DNA of 64,000 bases from Rhizobium sp. Root483D2 (GTDB lineage: Bacteria > Pseudomonadota > Alphaproteobacteria > Rhizobiales > Rhizobiaceae), in contig NZ_LMFB01000012.1 in assembly GCF_001426685.1 (NCBI RefSeq), positions 232,995-296,994 of the forward strand, written 5' to 3'. Under the pieces are notes generated by a model. The model did not search any database and was not told where the DNA came from. It was given only the letters and a program-made list of their open reading frames with translations. How positions within the stretch are numbered: position 1 is the stretch's first letter; each line of letters begins with the position of its first letter. The position numbers and the translations under genes are program-made. This document shows, one piece after another, positions 9,247 to 18,344 of this stretch.

Positions 9247-10056
9247 ATGAAACCGGTGCGCGTTATTATTCTGGCAGTGGCTGTCGCATCGGCGGGACTG
9301 GCCGGATTGCTGGCACTCAAGCTGACCAGCGGCAAAACCGTGATCAGCACGGCCGAGCCGGTGATCGAGCGCGAGCCGACCGTCAATGTTCTCGTGGCCA
9401 GCAAGGGTCTCCCCGTGGGGTCGAGGCTCAGCCCGGATGCCGTACACTGGCTTTCCTGGCCCAAGGATGGTGTTGTCGAGGGATTGATCACCGAAGAGCT
9501 TCGTCCCAACGCGGTGACCGATCTTCAGGGCGTTGTCGTCCGCCTGCCGATGTTCAACGGCGAACCGGTGCGCCAGGAAAAGATTGCGGATTCGTCCAGC
9601 CGGATCATGTCGTCGCTGTTGCCAGCCGGAAAACGCGCTGTTGCGACCGAAATTACCGTGGCGACCGGCGCTGGCGGGTTCATCTTGCCGAACGACCGGG
9701 TGGACGTGATCATGGTCCGCAAGAATGACGAAAACTTCCTGACCGAAACCGTTCTCAGCAATGTTCGCGTTCTCGCCATCGACCAGCAGGTCGAGGAGAA
9801 GGAAGACGGAACCAAGTCCGTGGTTGGAACGACCGCCACGCTGGAACTGACACCGGATCAATCCAAGGTCATGACGGTTGCCCAGCAGATGGCGGAGCGC
9901 CTGTCGCTGGTGCTGCGCAGCGTCGCGGATGCCCAGGAGCCGGACACGATCGCCGCCGATCATCTCTTGAGCGGCGACGGGCGGCCCTCGATCCAGGTGA
10001 TCAAATCGGGCTCGATCGTCAAGGGCGATGGCAATTCATCCATGGGGCAGAAGTGA
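9247..10056 (+). CDS. cpaB: Flp pilus assembly protein CpaB/RcpC
   Basis: A 269-residue membrane-anchored periplasmic protein with an N-terminal transmembrane helix (residues about 4-22) followed by a SAF-like domain and an RcpC-type domain. GGFILPNDRVDVIMV is typical of CpaB. In Tad systems it acts with the secretin CpaC. Its stop overlaps the GTG start of cpaC by 4 nt (GTGA), indicating translational coupling. It is preceded by a 177-bp gap after cpaA that may hold the promoter for the cpaBCDEF-tadBC unit. Confidence 0.9.
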   Translation: MKPVRVIILAVAVASAGLAGLLALKLTSGKTVISTAEPVIEREPTVNVLVASKGLPVGSRLSPDAVHWLSWPKDGVVEGLITEELRPNAVTDLQGVVVRLPMFNGEPVRQEKIADSSSRIMSSLLPAGKRAVATEITVATGAGGFILPNDRVDVIMVRKNDENFLTETVLSNVRVLAIDQQVEEKEDGTKSVVGTTATLELTPDQSKVMTVAQQMAERLSLVLRSVADAQEPDTIAADHLLSGDGRPSIQVIKSGSIVKGDGNSSMGQK

Positions 10057-11597
10057 TGCGGGGGCATGTGGGGAACGTGAAGCGGATCGGAAACAGATTT
10101 CGGAACTCTGTCACAGGTGGTTTGGTCTTTTGCATGGCCTTTTCCGGCCTGCCTGCCGGAACCTTCGTCGCCGAAGCGGCGTCGCAGTCGCTGGTGCGCA
10201 TCGTCGATAGTGGACCCGGCGTGACGAAGACCATCAAGCTGGGTCTGAACAAGGCGGTGGTGATCGATCTGCCGCGGGATGCACATGATATTCTGGTCGC
10301 CGACCCAACGCTGGCAGACGCCGTAACACGAAGCTCGCGCCGCATCTATCTGTTCGGAAAGACCGTCGGCCAAACCAACATTTTCGTCTTTGGTCCAGGC
10401 GGCGAGGAAATCGTCAGTCTCAACCTGGAGATCGAACGCGATATTTCCGGCCTGGAAGCCAATTTCAGACGCTTCCTGCCGGATTCCGATATCAAGGTCG
10501 AAATCATCTCAGACAATATCGTGCTGACCGGCACGGTTCGTACACCGCTGGATTCGACCCGCGTCGAGGAACTTGCCCAAGCCTTCATCAAGGGCGGCGA
10601 GGCAACCACGCGCAATATCACCGCGCAGGGCAACAATGGCGACGCGGATATTTTCGCCGAGCGCCGCCAGGTCTCCCAAATCGTCAATCTTCTGAAGATC
10701 GACGGTGAAGACCAGGTCATGCTCAAGGTGACCGTGGCCGAGGTGTCGCGTCAGGTCCTCAAGCAGCTGGGCTTCAGCGGGTCGATCAAGAGTTCGACCA
10801 GCGGCAACGGCATCACCTTCCGCAACCCGGCCAATCTTGGCAATGCGGTCAACGCATTTGCCTCCAAGATCGGTGGATCGATCGGTTCCGGGTCCATGGG
10901 TTTTGCCAGTTATTTCAATGCAATGGAGCAGGCGGGCGTGATGCGCACGCTGGCCGAGCCGAGCTTGACCGCTATTTCCGGTAAGAAGGCGAGCTTTTCC
11001 GTCGGCGGCGAATATCGTCTGCCGTCCGAGCAGGAAATCGACGAAAAGGGCGTCTTGAGCCGGACTGTCGAAACCGTTGAATACGGGATCGGGCTGGATT
11101 TCACGCCGGTGGTTCTGGGGCCTGGCCGCATCAGCCTGGAAATCGCCACGGAAGTTTCGGAGCCCACGTTCCAGGGCTCGGTCGTCAATGGCAACGCGGT
11201 CGATGTTCCCGGCCAGACCTATATGTCGATCCGCCGCAGAAAGGCATCGACCAGCGTCGAGCTTCCCTCCGGGGGATCCATCGTGATCGGTGGTCTTGTC
11301 CAGGACGATATCCGCCAGGCCATGTCCGGTCTTCCCGGCGTATCGAAAATCCCGATTTTCGGCACTTTGTTCCGTTCCAAGGATTTCGTTCGCAACGAGA
11401 CCGAACTGGTCATCATCGCAACGCCCTATCTGGTTCAGCCGGTGGCGCGCGGCGACCTGTCGCGTCCGGATGACAATTTCAATCCGACCGACGATTTGTC
11501 GGGCGCGTTTCTCGGTGAAGTCAATCGTATCTACGGCACCCGTCAGGCGGCCCCTACCGGGCAGTATCACGGCAATGTCGGCTTCATTTACAAATAG
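10053..11597 (+). CDS. cpaC: Tad pilus secretin CpaC/RcpA
   Basis: The outer-membrane channel of the Tad pilus, 514 residues. An N-terminal signal segment (GLVFCMAFSGLPAGTFVAEA) precedes a pilus N-domain (LGLNKAVVIDLPRDAHDILV), a BON-like middle region, and a C-terminal secretin domain with VELPSGGSIVIGGLVQD and VSKIPIFGTLFRS, the conserved secretin endings. It may start at GTG 10053, overlapping cpaB, or at ATG 10056, one codon later. Its N-domain resembles the small exported protein at 7501-7926. Confidence 0.94.
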   Translation: MMRGHVGNVKRIGNRFRNSVTGGLVFCMAFSGLPAGTFVAEAASQSLVRIVDSGPGVTKTIKLGLNKAVVIDLPRDAHDILVADPTLADAVTRSSRRIYLFGKTVGQTNIFVFGPGGEEIVSLNLEIERDISGLEANFRRFLPDSDIKVEIISDNIVLTGTVRTPLDSTRVEELAQAFIKGGEATTRNITAQGNNGDADIFAERRQVSQIVNLLKIDGEDQVMLKVTVAEVSRQVLKQLGFSGSIKSSTSGNGITFRNPANLGNAVNAFASKIGGSIGSGSMGFASYFNAMEQAGVMRTLAEPSLTAISGKKASFSVGGEYRLPSEQEIDEKGVLSRTVETVEYGIGLDFTPVVLGPGRISLEIATEVSEPTFQGSVVNGNAVDVPGQTYMSIRRRKASTSVELPSGGSIVIGGLVQDDIRQAMSGLPGVSKIPIFGTLFRSKDFVRNETELVIIATPYLVQPVARGDLSRPDDNFNPTDDLSGAFLGEVNRIYGTRQAAPTGQYHGNVGFIYK

Positions 11598-11609
11598 GCG
11601 GGAACGGAC

Positions 11610-12362
11610 ATGACAGCGACGATCATCCAGAACCGCGATAGGAAAAGGCACTCGATCATGCGCCCACATATTTTTGCAGGCCCGGTGCGCCTCGCACGCC
11701 TGCTGACAATCGGCGCATTGCTGGTTGCAGGCACCAGCCTTGCCGGCTGCGCCAACCGGGACGGCATGTCCACGGGCGCTCTGCCAGACGACTACCGGAC
11801 GCGCCACCCGATCGTGATCGCTGAATCCGAACACGCAATCGATGTGCCGGTGGCATCCAGCGACAGACGCCTGACAAAGGGTGCGCGCGACGTCATCCGC
11901 GGCTTTGCGCAAAGCTATACCAATTCCGCAACCGGCACGGTTCAGATTCTTTTGCCGCGCGGCTCGGCCAACTCCCAGGCCGCATCGTCATTGCGCAAGG
12001 ACATCCGCGGCGTTCTGGTCGGAGCCGGGATCCCGGCCAACCGCCTGGTCGAGGTTAGCTATCAGGCCGATGCCGATGGCGATGCAGCGCCGGTCCGGCT
12101 GAGCTATACGGCGATCACCGCCAAGACCGCCCCGTGCGGGAACTGGCCGAAGGATCTTGTCTCCAACACCATCGAGAACAAGAATTACCAGAACTTCGGC
12201 TGCGCCAGCCAGTCAAACCTTGCGGCACAGGTTTCCAATCCAATGGATCTGCTTGGTCCGCGCGCCATGTCGCCGATCGACGCCGTCCAGCGCGGTCAGG
12301 TGATCAAGGATTATCGCGGCATCGATGACGGCGGCGGCACGATCATCATTGGTGGCAATTGA
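11610..12362 (+). CDS. cpaD: Tad pilus assembly lipoprotein CpaD
   Basis: A 250-residue CpaD-family lipoprotein thought to help place or stabilise the secretin in the outer membrane. The lipobox is LAGC after a hydrophobic stretch (TIGALLVAGTSLAGCAN), then the CpaD domain with ATGTVQILLPRGSAN and a C-terminal CASQSNLAAQVSNPMDLLGP, a strong family hallmark. A start at 11658 (MRPHIFAG) would give a more typical lipoprotein leader; the ATG at 11610 gives a longer n-region. The gene lies 12 nt after cpaC. Confidence 0.92.
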   Translation: MTATIIQNRDRKRHSIMRPHIFAGPVRLARLLTIGALLVAGTSLAGCANRDGMSTGALPDDYRTRHPIVIAESEHAIDVPVASSDRRLTKGARDVIRGFAQSYTNSATGTVQILLPRGSANSQAASSLRKDIRGVLVGAGIPANRLVEVSYQADADGDAAPVRLSYTAITAKTAPCGNWPKDLVSNTIENKNYQNFGCASQSNLAAQVSNPMDLLGPRAMSPIDAVQRGQVIKDYRGIDDGGGTIIIGGN

Positions 12363-12391
12363 CCATTCGGGCGTTTTGACGGGATAGCACC

Positions 12392-13681
12392 ATGAGCACG
12401 ATTGACTACAAGATTGAGGCCGCATCGCGTGAACCGGATGGCGTCGCGGATGCCAGCCGCCCGAGCGAAGTCGATCATTTGCGGCCGCTGCCGCGGATTT
12501 CCGTGCATGCCTTCTGCGAAACGGAAGCGCTGCAGCGGGTTATGGAGCGGTGCGGTCAGGACCGCCGGATGAGCAAGGTGACTTTCAGGGTCAACAGCGG
12601 CTCGATCGCCGCTGCCGCCAACATGTTCTCCACGACACCGACGCCCAACCTGATCATCATCGAAACATCGACGGAACCGCGTTTGCTGATGCAGGAACTG
12701 TCGCCACTGGCTGCCGTCTGTGACCCCTCAACCAAGGTCATCATCATTGGCCTTTACAACGATATCCCGCTCTATCGCGACCTCATCCGCAATGGCATTT
12801 CTGAATATATCGTATCGCCGGTCGCCATGTCCGATGTGCTCAGCGCGATCGCGCAGATCTTCGTTGATCCCGATGCCGAACCGTTGGGCCGCAGCATTGC
12901 CTTCATCGGCGCCAAGGGCGGCGTCGGTTCATCGACGCTTGCGCATAATTGCGCCTGGGGTATCTCCAACCTGTTTTCCACCGAAGTGGTGCTGGCCGAT
13001 CTCGACCTGCCCTATGGCACCGCCAATATCAATTTTGATCAGGATCCGCCGCAGGGCATTTCCGAGGCGGTCTTTTCGCCCGAGCGGCTGGACGAAATGT
13101 TTCTCGACCGGCTTTTGACCAAATGTTCCGAGCGTCTGTCGTTGCTCGCAGCACCGTCGATGCTCGACCGTCCCTACGACTTCGATGCGACAGCCTTCCA
13201 GCCGTTGATGGAAATCCTGTTGCGCAATGCCCCGGTCTCTGTGCTCGATGTGCCGCATCAATGGTCTGACTGGACCCGCACCGTTCTGGCAGAAGCGGAT
13301 GAGGTCGTGATCACCGCGGTGCCGGATCTCGCCAATCTGCGCAACGCCAAGAACCTGTTTGATTCGCTGAAGAAGATCCGGCCGAACGACAAGGTCCCGC
13401 ATCTGGTGCTCAACCAGGTCGGCTTGCCGAAACGGCCTGAAATATCGCCCAGCGATTTCTGCGATTCCCTCGAGATCGAGCCGGTGGCAATCATTCCGTT
13501 CGATGGCGTGCTGTTTGGCAATGCCGCCAATAGCGGCCGGATGATCGCCGAGATCGACAAGAAAGCCCCAACCGCCGAAACCTTTTCGCAGCTTGCCCAT
13601 CTGCTGACCGGCCGGGCAACAGCCAAGAAAGCCAAAAAAGGCGGGCTTGGCAAGGTTCTCGGGATGCTCGGACGCAAGTAA
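12392..13681 (+). CDS. cpaE: Tad pilus localisation ATPase CpaE/TadZ
   Basis: A 429-residue MinD/ParA-type protein that positions the Tad machine. The N-terminal third is an atypical receiver-like domain (PTPNLIIIET, DPSTKVIIIGLYND) without a full phospho-site set. The ATPase domain starts with the deviant Walker A GAKGGVGSSTLAHN near residue 173, then VVLADLDLPYGTANI. The basic tail KKAKKGGLGKVLGMLGRK may contact membrane. It lies between cpaD and the secretion ATPase cpaF, as is standard. Confidence 0.92.
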   Translation: MSTIDYKIEAASREPDGVADASRPSEVDHLRPLPRISVHAFCETEALQRVMERCGQDRRMSKVTFRVNSGSIAAAANMFSTTPTPNLIIIETSTEPRLLMQELSPLAAVCDPSTKVIIIGLYNDIPLYRDLIRNGISEYIVSPVAMSDVLSAIAQIFVDPDAEPLGRSIAFIGAKGGVGSSTLAHNCAWGISNLFSTEVVLADLDLPYGTANINFDQDPPQGISEAVFSPERLDEMFLDRLLTKCSERLSLLAAPSMLDRPYDFDATAFQPLMEILLRNAPVSVLDVPHQWSDWTRTVLAEADEVVITAVPDLANLRNAKNLFDSLKKIRPNDKVPHLVLNQVGLPKRPEISPSDFCDSLEIEPVAIIPFDGVLFGNAANSGRMIAEIDKKAPTAETFSQLAHLLTGRATAKKAKKGGLGKVLGMLGRK

Positions 13682-13712
13682 CTGACAGTCAAACGGAAAC
13701 CGGATTGAGCGC

Positions 13713-15188
13713 ATGTTTGGTAAACGAGGAAATGACGGCTTCGGGAAGGGTGGGTCCATCAGTCCCGTTTTGCAACCGGCGATATCCGGCGCCGGCGTAG
13801 CCGTTGCCGAGCGCACCAGTGCGCCGGTGCTCGCCGAACCCGTGCGCGAAACGATGACGGTTTCCAGGACACAGCCATCTCCGCCGCCGGTGCGCAAGAA
13901 AGCTGCCCGCACCGAGGATTATTACGATACCAAATCGCAGGTCTTCTCGGCACTGATCGATACGATCGACCTGTCGCAGCTCGCCAAGCTCGACAATGAG
14001 AGCGCGCGCGAGGAAATCCGCGATATCGTCAACGACATCATCACGATCAAGAATTTCGCGATGTCGATCTCCGAGCAGGAGGAACTGCTTGAGGATATTT
14101 GCAACGACGTCCTCGGTTATGGGCCGCTGGAACCGCTCCTGGCACGCGACGATATCGCCGATATCATGGTCAATGGCGCCGGCCAGACCTTTATCGAAGT
14201 CAACGGCAAGACCATCGAATCCGAAGTGCGGTTCCGCGACAATGCGCAGCTTCTGTCGATCTGCCAGCGTATCGTCTCCCAGGTCGGCCGCCGTGTGGAC
14301 GAATCCTCGCCGATCTGCGATGCCCGTCTTCCCGATGGTTCCCGTGTCAACGTCATCGCCCCGCCGCTTGCTATCGACGGCACCGCACTTACCATCCGTA
14401 AGTTCAAGAAGGACAAGCTGAAGCTTGACCAGCTGGTCAAGTTCGGCGCGATCACGCCGGAAGGTGCGGTCCTTCTGCAGATCATCGGCCGCGTCCGCTG
14501 CAACATCGTCATCTCCGGCGGTACCGGCTCCGGCAAGACGACCCTGTTGAATTGCCTGACCGGCTATATCGATCTGGAAGAACGGGTCATTACCTGCGAA
14601 GACACGGCCGAACTGCAGCTGCAGCAGCCGCATGTGGTGCGCCTGGAAACCCGCCCGCCAAATATCGAAGGCGAGGGCGAGATCACCATGCGCGATCTCA
14701 TCAAGAACTGCCTGCGTATGCGGCCTGAACGCATCATCGTCGGCGAAGTCCGCGGACCGGAAGTCTTCGACCTGCTACAGGCGATGAACACCGGTCACGA
14801 TGGGTCCATGGGCACCATCCATGCCAATACGCCGCGCGAATGCCTGAGCCGTATGGAATCGATGATCGCCATGGGCGGTTTCACGCTTCCGGCCAAGACA
14901 GTGCGCGAAATCATTGCCGGCTCCATCGATGTGATCATCCAGGCGGCGCGCCTGCGCGATGGCTCGCGCCGCATCACCCATATTACCGAGGTGATCGGCA
15001 TGGAAGGCGACGTGATCATCACGCAGGACCTGATGCGCTACGAGATGGAAGGTGAAGACGCCAACGGCAAGATCATCGGCCGGCACAAGTCAACGGGGAT
15101 CGGCCGCCCGCATTTCTGGGATCGCGCCCGCTATTTCAACGAGGACAAACGGCTGGCCGCGACGCTGGATGCGATGGAAAAGGACTGA
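13713..15188 (+). CDS. cpaF: Tad secretion ATPase CpaF/TadA
   Basis: Hexameric type II/IV secretion ATPase that powers Flp pilus extension and probably retraction; 491 residues. A proline-rich N-terminal linker (about 1-65) precedes the conserved N2 domain ([20 protein letters not shown]) and the RecA-like core. Walker A is [13 protein letters not shown] near residue 268, the Asp box and Walker B include [14 protein letters not shown], and the His box is [13 protein letters not shown]. It is cytoplasmic, docked on TadB/TadC encoded next. Confidence 0.96.
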   Translation: MFGKRGNDGFGKGGSISPVLQPAISGAGVAVAERTSAPVLAEPVRETMTVSRTQPSPPPVRKKAARTEDYYDTKSQVFSALIDTIDLSQLAKLDNESAREEIRDIVNDIITIKNFAMSISEQEELLEDICNDVLGYGPLEPLLARDDIADIMVNGAGQTFIEVNGKTIESEVRFRDNAQLLSICQRIVSQVGRRVDESSPICDARLPDGSRVNVIAPPLAIDGTALTIRKFKKDKLKLDQLVKFGAITPEGAVLLQIIGRVRCNIVISGGTGSGKTTLLNCLTGYIDLEERVITCEDTAELQLQQPHVVRLETRPPNIEGEGEITMRDLIKNCLRMRPERIIVGEVRGPEVFDLLQAMNTGHDGSMGTIHANTPRECLSRMESMIAMGGFTLPAKTVREIIAGSIDVIIQAARLRDGSRRITHITEVIGMEGDVIITQDLMRYEMEGEDANGKIIGRHKSTGIGRPHFWDRARYFNEDKRLAATLDAMEKD

Positions 15189-15196
15189 GGGCCATC

Positions 15197-16207
15197 ATGT
15201 TCGGAATAGATATCACCATTCTGGCGATCGTTGGTCTTGTCGCGCTTTCGACGGCGGGCCTTGCCTATGGCATTCTGTTCACGCGCATCGAAACTGAAAA
15301 GAAAGCGGAAAGCCGCGTCCGCAAGGTCAAATCCGCCGAAACCGACAGGGTGCAGGTCAAGGCCGCCCGCGACCGCGTCAATGAAATGTCCAAACGCCGC
15401 AAATCCGTGCAGGATTCGCTGAAGGATCTCGAGAAGAAACAACAGGAAAAATCGGCCAAGGCGAAGCCGAGCATGAAAATCCGCCTGATCCAGGCCGGCT
15501 TCAAGATCTCGATGTCGCAGTTTTATATCGCCAGTGTGGTTTTCGGCGCAGTGGCCAGCTTCCTCGCCCTGATCGCCGGGATGGGTTTGCCTGTTATTGC
15601 CGGGATCTTTCTGATCGGCAGTGCCGGATTTCCGCGCTGGTTCATCAATTTCATGATCAAGCGGCGCGCTGCAGCGTTTCTAAGCGAATTTCCCAATGCG
15701 CTCGACATCATGGTCCGTTCGATCAAGTCGGGCCTGCCGCTGAACGACGCGATCCGGCTGATTGCCGGGGATGGCATGGAGCCGGTCAAGACGGAGTTCA
15801 AGCGCATTATCGAAGCACAGCAGGTTGGCCTGAATATTCCGGAAGCCTGTGCGCGCATGATCAACACCATGCCGCTGCCGGAGGTTAATTTCTTCGCCAT
15901 CGTCATCGCCATCCAGGCGCAGGCCGGCGGCAATCTTTCGGAAGCCCTTGGCAATCTTTCCAAGGTGCTGCGTGAACGCAAGAAGATGAAGGCCAAGGTT
16001 CAAGCGCTCTCCATGGAAGCCAAGGCTTCGGCCTGCATCATCGGGGCGCTGCCGTTCATTGTCGCGTTCCTGGTCTACATGACCTCGCCGGATTACATGA
16101 TGATCCTGTTCACGGATCCGCGTGGCCATCTGATCATGGGTTGTTCGTTGGTCTGGATGTCGATCGGCATCTGGGTCATGCGCAACATGATCACTTTCGA
16201 CATTTAA
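15197..16207 (+). CDS. tadB: Tad inner-membrane platform protein TadB
   Basis: A 336-residue GspF-family platform protein. It has an N-terminal transmembrane helix (about 6-26), a charged, coiled-coil-prone stretch rich in Lys and Glu (about 32-90), two helices near 110-155, then the conserved T2SSF domain (FPNALDIMVRSIKSGLPLND) and two C-terminal helices. With TadC it forms the membrane base that CpaF acts on. It starts 8 nt after cpaF and is followed 12 nt later by tadC. Confidence 0.93.
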   Translation: MFGIDITILAIVGLVALSTAGLAYGILFTRIETEKKAESRVRKVKSAETDRVQVKAARDRVNEMSKRRKSVQDSLKDLEKKQQEKSAKAKPSMKIRLIQAGFKISMSQFYIASVVFGAVASFLALIAGMGLPVIAGIFLIGSAGFPRWFINFMIKRRAAAFLSEFPNALDIMVRSIKSGLPLNDAIRLIAGDGMEPVKTEFKRIIEAQQVGLNIPEACARMINTMPLPEVNFFAIVIAIQAQAGGNLSEALGNLSKVLRERKKMKAKVQALSMEAKASACIIGALPFIVAFLVYMTSPDYMMILFTDPRGHLIMGCSLVWMSIGIWVMRNMITFDI

Positions 16208-16219
16208 AAAGGGTCCGGC

Positions 16220-17194
16220 ATGATCAATACCCTGACAGATCCGAATATTATCGTCGCCTTCCTCGTGGCAGTGGCGGTCCTGGCGACATTCTATTCGCTC
16301 GCCGCGCCCTTTTTGGAGCGGGGCAATCTGGAAAAACGGATGAAATCCGTAGCGACGGAGCGGGAGATGATCCGGGCGCGCGAGCGCGTGCGTCTCAACG
16401 CCGAGGTCAGCGGCGGCAAGGGGTCGCTGCGAGCGCAGAACAACACGTCGGTCCGCCAGCTCGTCGACAAGCTGAACCTGCGCAAGGCGCTGGTCGATGA
16501 GAATACCGTCAATCGGCTGAAGTCGGCCGGATACCGGTCGCAAAACGCATTGAACATGTTTCTCGCGGCCCGCTTTTCGCTTCCCTTCCTGTTTCTGGCC
16601 GTTGGCGCATTCTATATTTTCGGTCTGGGCTATCTCGGTGACAAACCATTCTTCGTCCGGATTCTGGCGGTCATCTGCAGCGCCTATCTCGGTTTTTACG
16701 CGCCCAACATCTTCATTTCCAATGCCGTCACCAAACGCCAACAATCGATTCGCAGGGCGTGGCCGAACGCATTGGATTTGCTGCTGATCTGCGTGGAATC
16801 GGGTGTTTCGATGGAACTCGGCATGCGCCGCGTGGCCGATGAAATTGCCGAACAGTCGGCGCCGCTTGCGGAAGAGCTGGTGCTTACCACGGCGGAACTG
16901 TCGTTTCTGCCCGACCGGCGCGTCGCATTGGAAAATCTCGGCACCCGCACCGGGCTCGACGATGTCAAATCGGTCATGCAGGCGCTGATCCAGGCCGACC
17001 GCTATGGCACGCCGGTCGCACAGGCGCTCAGGGTGCTTGCCCAAGAAAGCCGCGACCAGCGCATGAACGAGGCGGAAAAGAAGGCTGCGGCCCTGCCGCC
17101 CAAGCTCACCGTGCCGATGATCCTGTTCTTCCTGCCGGTGCTGATCGCCGTCATCCTCGGCCCGGCCGGTATCCAGGTCTCCGACAAGTTCTGA
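16220..17194 (+). CDS. tadC: Tad inner-membrane platform protein TadC
   Basis: A 324-residue partner of TadB in the same GspF family. Membrane helices are near residues 12-30, 115-135, 140-160 and at the C-terminus (LTVPMILFFLPVLIAVILG). The core T2SSF motif is WPNALDLLLICVESGVSMEL. It ends the plus-strand cpaB-to-tadC series. The next gene (tadD) is convergent, with a 188-bp gap in which I found no convincing terminator. Confidence 0.93.
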   Translation: MINTLTDPNIIVAFLVAVAVLATFYSLAAPFLERGNLEKRMKSVATEREMIRARERVRLNAEVSGGKGSLRAQNNTSVRQLVDKLNLRKALVDENTVNRLKSAGYRSQNALNMFLAARFSLPFLFLAVGAFYIFGLGYLGDKPFFVRILAVICSAYLGFYAPNIFISNAVTKRQQSIRRAWPNALDLLLICVESGVSMELGMRRVADEIAEQSAPLAEELVLTTAELSFLPDRRVALENLGTRTGLDDVKSVMQALIQADRYGTPVAQALRVLAQESRDQRMNEAEKKAAALPPKLTVPMILFFLPVLIAVILGPAGIQVSDKF

Positions 17195-17382
17195 TCCGGT
17201 TATCGTTGAAAAGCACGGCAACGAGAGGTGCCACGCGCAGCGTCCGTGCTGTTTGTTTCAGCTGAGTGGGAAAGATGCGCACAGTTGCGCCATCACGCCG
17301 GGTTGCGATTTGAGACCAGAGGCTGCGTCATGCCACAGCGGTGACGCACACCGGTCTTCTGCCTTTTGGCAGCCGGCAGGGC

Positions 17383-18204
17383 TCAGTTCGTGCCCTTGTC
17401 GTCCTTGGCAAGTTTCTGCCAGGCGTTCTGCTGCGACATGATCGAGCGCAGATATTTGACATTGGCCTCGGCCTGATCCTGGGAAAGCTCCTGGCGGGCG
17501 ATCTGTTCGGCCTCGGGGAAGCGTCCCTGCAGGCCGATGGCAAGCGCCAGGTTCTGGCGCACGCTGCTGTCGGCGCCGGGCTGACCGACGGCCGAGCGAA
17601 GATAGGTTTCCGCCGTCTTCAAATCCTTGTTCAAAAGATAGGACATGCCGAGATTGGACAGCACCGTCGGTTCGTTCGGTTGAATATCGAGCGCCTCGCG
17701 ATAGCGCTGCCGGGCTTCGCCAGCGCGGCCGAGCTGATCGAGGATCGCGCCTTCCGCCGATTTCAGTTTCCAGTCTGGGCGGTCGGGGGTCTGGGCGCGG
17801 GTAATCGTGTTGAGAGCCTGCTCCAGCTGACCGGCTGCCGCCTGTGATTTTCCATAGGCCGCAAGAACTTCGCGGTCGGTCGGGAAACTGATTGCGACCT
17901 GCTGCATGACGGCGAGCGCCTGTTCGTTGCGGCCGGTCATGCGCAGCATGTTGGCATAGTTCAGACCGGCGGCGCGATCCTTCGGATTGCGCTCATAGGC
18001 CTTGCCGATGCTTTCGGCCGCTGCCGAGAGTTCGTTCGCGTTCATCGCCTGTACGGGCTTGGAAAAACTGGCGGAGGGAATGGAGCCTGTCGTCAGCTCC
18101 TTCTTCTGCGTGCCGCAGCTGGACAGCGTCACCGCAAGGATCACGATGGCGGTCCCCTGCAGGAACCGGTTGCTGGAAAAAGACCGTTGTCCGTGTGACT
18201 TCAT
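17383..18204 (-). CDS. tadD: TPR lipoprotein TadD
   Basis: A 273-residue outer-membrane-type lipoprotein with tetratricopeptide repeats, needed for Tad pilus assembly in systems where it was tested. The leader GTAIVILAVTLSSCGT contains the lipobox LSSC. TPR-like units follow, such as DRAAGLNYANMLRMTGRNEQ and PNEPTVLSNLGMSYLLNKD, spanning about residues 65-230. The ATG at 18204 is preferred to the TTG two codons upstream. It faces tadC, so the locus is split over both strands. Confidence 0.88.
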   Translation of the reverse strand: MKSHGQRSFSSNRFLQGTAIVILAVTLSSCGTQKKELTTGSIPSASFSKPVQAMNANELSAAAESIGKAYERNPKDRAAGLNYANMLRMTGRNEQALAVMQQVAISFPTDREVLAAYGKSQAAAGQLEQALNTITRAQTPDRPDWKLKSAEGAILDQLGRAGEARQRYREALDIQPNEPTVLSNLGMSYLLNKDLKTAETYLRSAVGQPGADSSVRQNLALAIGLQGRFPEAEQIARQELSQDQAEANVKYLRSIMSQQNAWQKLAKDDKGTN

Positions 18205-18283
18205 CGCCAATGCCCCTCAGCATTTTACCAAGCACCGGACAAAATCCACAACAAATCGGCGCAATCTCCATTCCAGCAATAAT

Positions 18284-18299
18284 CTGTTAACCCTAACAG
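18284..18299. promoter_or_regulatory. Short inverted repeat between tadD and the aminopeptidase gene
   Basis: CTGTTA-ACCC-TAACAG is a perfect 6-bp inverted repeat with a 4-nt centre in the divergent gap between tadD (start 18204) and the aminopeptidase (start 18345). The position suits an operator acting on either gene, but the binding protein is unknown. It also embeds TTAACCCTAAC. Confidence 0.35.
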
Positions 18300-18344
18300 A
18301 GCGTTAATCACCTGATTCTGCACCAGTCCCTGCGAAAGTTTTCC

